A stretch of DNA of 64,000 bases, from contig NZ_FOQY01000034.1 of the NCBI RefSeq assembly GCF_900113865.1, positions 1-64,000 on the forward strand. The letters are read 5' to 3'. The notes below the pieces were generated by a model. The model did not search any database and was not told where the DNA came from. It was given only the letters and a program-made list of their open reading frames with translations. The stretch is from Streptosporangium canum. Its GTDB lineage: Bacteria > Actinomycetota > Actinomycetes > Streptosporangiales > Streptosporangiaceae. Both the position numbers and the translations under genes were made by a program. How positions within the stretch are numbered: the first letter of the stretch is position 1; every line of letters starts with the position of its first letter. This document shows, piece after piece, positions 61,364 through 64,000 of this stretch.

Positions 61364-62686
61364 ATGAGCCCGGAACCGGGGGCCGGGAGCCCTCTGCTCA
61401 CCGCCGTCAGGGCGGCGCGCTGGATCCGCTCCGCGGCCGTGGACGACGGGCGGGGGCGGCACTGGCGGGCCAACCCCGACGCGCGGGGCCGGTCCGCCCT
61501 GCCCGGCCGGCCGCTGTCGCTGTACTCCGGGGCGGCCGGCATCGTCCTGTTCTTCCTCGAACTCGCCGCCGCCACCGGAGACGAGAGCTACCTCGACGAC
61601 GCCGTGGCCGGAGCCCGCTACCTCGCGGCCACCTGGCGGGAGCAGGCCGACCTCTCCCTCCACCACGGCCTGGCGGGAGCGATGTTCGTGCTCGCCGAGG
61701 CGGGGTGGGCCACCGGCGAGAGCGCCTTCGAGGTCGAGGCCGGGGCGGTCGCCGACCACATCGTGCGCAGCGCCCGTCCCGTCGACGGGGGCCTCGGCTG
61801 GACCGGAGACCCCGCGCAGCGCGGCGACGGCGGCATCATCCTCGGGCTCCTGCACGCCGCGGGCATCCTGGGTGTCCCCGCCTACCAGGAGATCGCCGTC
61901 GAGGCGGGCGCGCGCATCGCCGAGCTCGCCGTTCCCGGCCACCGGTTCGGCGACGGGGCCTGCGCCGACCTGCCGCCGGACGCGGTCACGCCCGGCTTCC
62001 TGTCCGGTACGGCGGGCACCGCCTTCCTGCTCGCCCGCCTGTACGGCCTGACCGGGCACAGCGGCTTCCTGAGGGCCGCCAGGAGAGGAGCCGACTTCGT
62101 CCGCGCGGTCAGCGTCGTGACCGGGCGGTGCGCGATGGTCCCCCACCATCTCCCGCAGGGCCGTGACCTGCACTATCTGGGATTCTGCTCGGGCTCCGCC
62201 GGGGTCGCGCGCATGTTCTACGAGCTGTACCGGGTGACGGGCGACGCCGGAGACCTCGACTGGGTGGAGCGGCTGGCGCGGGGGATCGTCCGCAGCGGCA
62301 CCCCCGGCCGTCAGACGGACGGCCACTGGAACGTGGCGTGCCAGTGCTGCGGCACGGCCGGCCTGGTGGAGCTGTTCGTCGGCCTCTGGGCGGCGACCGG
62401 CCGCCAGACCCACCTGGAGTTCGCCCACGAGCTGGGGGTGAACCTGGCCGGCCGGGCCACCCGGCACGACGAGCAGGGCTCCCGGTGGTACCAGGCGTAT
62501 CGCCGGCTGCGGCCCTGGGAGGTCACCGCCGACACCGGATACATGATCGGCGCGGCGGGGATCGGGGCGGCGCTGCTCCACCTGGACGCCACCACGCGCC
62601 CGCGGGAGGTCCGGCGGCTCATGCTGCCGCCCGACAACCCGTTCCCGGCCATCCCGCTGCCCGCGGCGACGCTCCGCCACTCCTGA
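61364..62686 (+). CDS. LanC-like (lanthionine synthetase family) protein
   Basis: 440 residues from ATG 61364 behind GAAGGAG. Seven GxxG-type repeats of the alpha/alpha toroid are visible (YSGAAGI, HHGLAGA, GDGGIIL, LSGTAGT, CSGSAGV, CCGTAGL, IGAAGIG). The zinc site reads C275 (GFCSG) and C328-C329 (CQCCG), where classical LanC has Cys, Cys-His. The fourth repeat has Ser-Gly where LanC enzymes carry the catalytic HG. No LanB, LanM kinase domain or precursor peptide is near. It may be a cyclase-like enzyme acting on another substrate. Confidence 0.82.
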   Translation: MSPEPGAGSPLLTAVRAARWIRSAAVDDGRGRHWRANPDARGRSALPGRPLSLYSGAAGIVLFFLELAAATGDESYLDDAVAGARYLAATWREQADLSLHHGLAGAMFVLAEAGWATGESAFEVEAGAVADHIVRSARPVDGGLGWTGDPAQRGDGGIILGLLHAAGILGVPAYQEIAVEAGARIAELAVPGHRFGDGACADLPPDAVTPGFLSGTAGTAFLLARLYGLTGHSGFLRAARRGADFVRAVSVVTGRCAMVPHHLPQGRDLHYLGFCSGSAGVARMFYELYRVTGDAGDLDWVERLARGIVRSGTPGRQTDGHWNVACQCCGTAGLVELFVGLWAATGRQTHLEFAHELGVNLAGRATRHDEQGSRWYQAYRRLRPWEVTADTGYMIGAAGIGAALLHLDATTRPREVRRLMLPPDNPFPAIPLPAATLRHS

Positions 62687-62821
62687 ACGTGACGGTGGCG
62701 TCGTGGTGACAGGTCGCCGACGGCGGCCGCCGGTGGCCCCGGCGCGGACGTCCTGAAAACCATACGAGCCATGTGACCGCCAAAAGGCGATCAAACTCGT
62801 TACCACGATTGGTGTTTCTCC

Positions 62822-63751
62822 GTGAGTACCACGCAAATCCCGCCTACTGTCGGTGCCGTGCCGACCATCGAAGACCTGCTTCCCGATCCTGACCGTTCCG
62901 TCGTGGCGATCGAGCCCGCGGCGCCGGGCGCGGGCCACTGGGCGGGCGCCCCGAGTGCGGTGGCGAGTGACGGGGCGATCTACCTGGCCTACCGGCTGCG
63001 CCGCCCGGTCGGCGAAGGGCGCGGTTACGCGGTCGTCGTCGCCCGGTCGGCGGACGGTGAGCGGTTCGAGACCCTGCTCACGATCGGCAGCCGGGAGATG
63101 GACACCGAGTCGCTGGAGCGACCCACCCTGGTGCGCACCCCCGAGGGCCGCTGGCGGCTCTATCTGAGCTGCGCCACTCACGGCAGCAAGCACTGGCGGG
63201 TGGAGGTGCTGGAGGCCGGCGACCCGGCCGGGTTCGACGCCCGGCACCGCCGGGTCGTGCTGCCCGGCGACCCCAAGACCGGCGTCAAGGACCCTGTGAT
63301 CGTACGGCGGGACGGGGTCTGGCACCTGTGGGCCTCCTGCCATCCGCTGGCCGAGGCGGAGGAGGCCGACCAGATGGTGAGCGACTACGCCACCAGCGCG
63401 GACGGCCTTGAGTGGACCTGGCAGGGCACGGCGCTCAGCGGCAGGCCCGGCATGTGGGACGCCCGCGGCGCCCGGATCGCCGCGGTCCGTTTCCTGGACG
63501 ACAGGATCGTCGCCCTCTACGACGGCCGGGCCACCGCGGCGGAGAACTACGAGGAGAAGACCGGCGTGGCCGTCGGCGCCGACCCGGCCGAGCTGACCCC
63601 GGTCGGCGCCGTACCCGCCGCGGTCTCGCCGCACGCGGGCGGTGGCCTGCGCTACATGGACATCGTCGACCTGCCGGAGGGCGGGCGGCGGCTCTACTAC
63701 GAGTACACCCGCCCGGACGGGGCGCACGAGCTCCGCACCGAGCTGCGCTGA
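62822..63751 (+). CDS. Five-bladed beta-propeller glycoside hydrolase-like protein
   Basis: 309 residues from GTG 62822. Sequence pattern of GH43/GH130-like propellers: GAGHWAGAPSAVA near residue 40, SLERPTLVRTPEGRWRLYLS near 102, KTGVKDPVIVRRDGVWHLWAS near 155 and VALYDGRAT near 235. No signal peptide, so cytosolic. It follows the LanC-like gene by 136 nt on the same strand. The catalytic acid/base is not identified, and its sugar is unknown. Confidence 0.75.
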   Translation: MSTTQIPPTVGAVPTIEDLLPDPDRSVVAIEPAAPGAGHWAGAPSAVASDGAIYLAYRLRRPVGEGRGYAVVVARSADGERFETLLTIGSREMDTESLERPTLVRTPEGRWRLYLSCATHGSKHWRVEVLEAGDPAGFDARHRRVVLPGDPKTGVKDPVIVRRDGVWHLWASCHPLAEAEEADQMVSDYATSADGLEWTWQGTALSGRPGMWDARGARIAAVRFLDDRIVALYDGRATAAENYEEKTGVAVGADPAELTPVGAVPAAVSPHAGGGLRYMDIVDLPEGGRRLYYEYTRPDGAHELRTELR

Positions 63752-63867
63752 CACGCCGGGCGGCCCGGACCGGGTGGCGTGGGCCCGGACCGGGCGGATC
63801 ACCTGGATCGAAGGCGGGGCCGGTGCCGCGTCGCGGTAGCGGCCCCGTGCCTGTCCCGCCGTCGCCT

Positions 63868-64000
63868 CTACGCCTGCGGGCGCCCGTTGCGGGCCTGGCG
63901 CTGGCCGGCGGGGCGGGTACCCACCAGGCCGCCGGACCGCTCGCGGGGACGCAGCCAGTCACTGAAGTCCTCGCCGGTCACCTTCTGCAGCAGCGCCACG
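63868..64000 (-). CDS. 3' end of an unidentified gene
   Basis: The minus strand has 43 codons before a TAG, with high third-position GC, ending in KVTGEDFSDWLRPRERSGG and then a basic disordered tail to QA. The rest is beyond the window. I do not recognise the family. Confidence 0.6.
   Translation of the reverse strand, partial: VALLQKVTGEDFSDWLRPRERSGGLVGTRPAGQRQARNGRPQA

Noticed and set aside
62687..62821. Candidate lanthipeptide precursor near the LanC-like gene
   Set aside because: No short frame with a leader and Ser/Thr/Cys-rich core was found in this gap, nor in 61135-61363.
63752..63800. Repeated GGCCCGGACCGGG segments after the glycosidase gene
   Set aside because: Two 16-nt near-copies 20 nt apart look like low-complexity G/C sequence rather than a defined site.

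Overview
The window is high-GC DNA with dense, often ATGA-overlapping genes, GTG starts and strong third-position G/C. It looks like the chromosome of a filamentous actinomycete, most plausibly Streptosporangiaceae (Streptosporangium, Nonomuraea, Sphaerisporangium). This rests on the actinobacterial block garA-ftsR-bifunctional nuclease-merR-gcvP, a fused trpE-trpG gene behind a Trp attenuator, an HrdB-like sigma factor with an Ala/Lys-rich N-terminus, menaquinone genes menD/menE and CbpM/HspR-era chaperone genes. The genus is inference.

Layout. 1-165: end of an rRNA operon (5S rRNA and a UUCG terminator) next to a TauD-type dioxygenase remnant. 0.36-6.2 kb: acyl-CoA dehydrogenase/phosphotransferase/DUF6285 catabolic cluster, a monocarboxylate:sodium symporter pair and a VOC/carboxymuconolactone pair, two of these with palindromic operators. 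6.3-9.6 kb: a decaying gluconate locus: headless gntR, intact gntK, and gntT broken by an IS200/IS605 element (tnpA plus tnpB), an internal deletion and a lost C-terminus. 9.6-13.3 kb: arginine deiminase, an SDR, a WYL regulator and a CocE/NonD remnant. 13.3-17.7 kb: trp leader and attenuator, trpEG, an amidohydrolase, thyX. 17.8-28.7 kb: BNR propeller, flavohemoglobin with a DosR-like box, a cysteine-less glutamine-amidotransferase-like protein, esterase/crotonase/acyl-CoA dehydrogenase genes, a methyltransferase and a NarL-type two-component operon.

29-38 kb: a CDP-alcohol phosphatidyltransferase and a nucleotidyltransferase with a degenerate phosphomannomutase domain, then the garA block and a tandem glycine riboswitch controlling gcvP. 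38-44.5 kb: small hypothetical and membrane proteins, DUF5999, a TetR, an azoreductase-Gdx operon behind a nested palindrome, and a sigma-70 factor. 44.5-48.8 kb: a protease-propeptide-like secreted protein, divergent menE/menD and DedA. 48.8-58 kb: a stress region (GSP17M-like protein, then dnaK-grpE-dnaJ/cbpA-cbpM-clpB-thioredoxin-cNMP/TrxR-like oxidoreductase) that links protein folding to thiol redox. 58-64 kb: a large LuxR (LAL) regulator, then a GntR regulator, a LanC-like protein with a CCG zinc motif and a beta-propeller glycosidase, and the 3' end of an unrecognised gene.

I found no clear defence island or CRISPR array. The items most worth a second look are the TnpB element inside gntT, the LanC/glycosidase unit, the chaperone-redox operon ending in a reductase without a CxxC, two enzyme-like proteins lacking catalytic residues, and the nested operator in front of azoR-gdx. 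All database-type statements are from memory of protein families; no searches were run.
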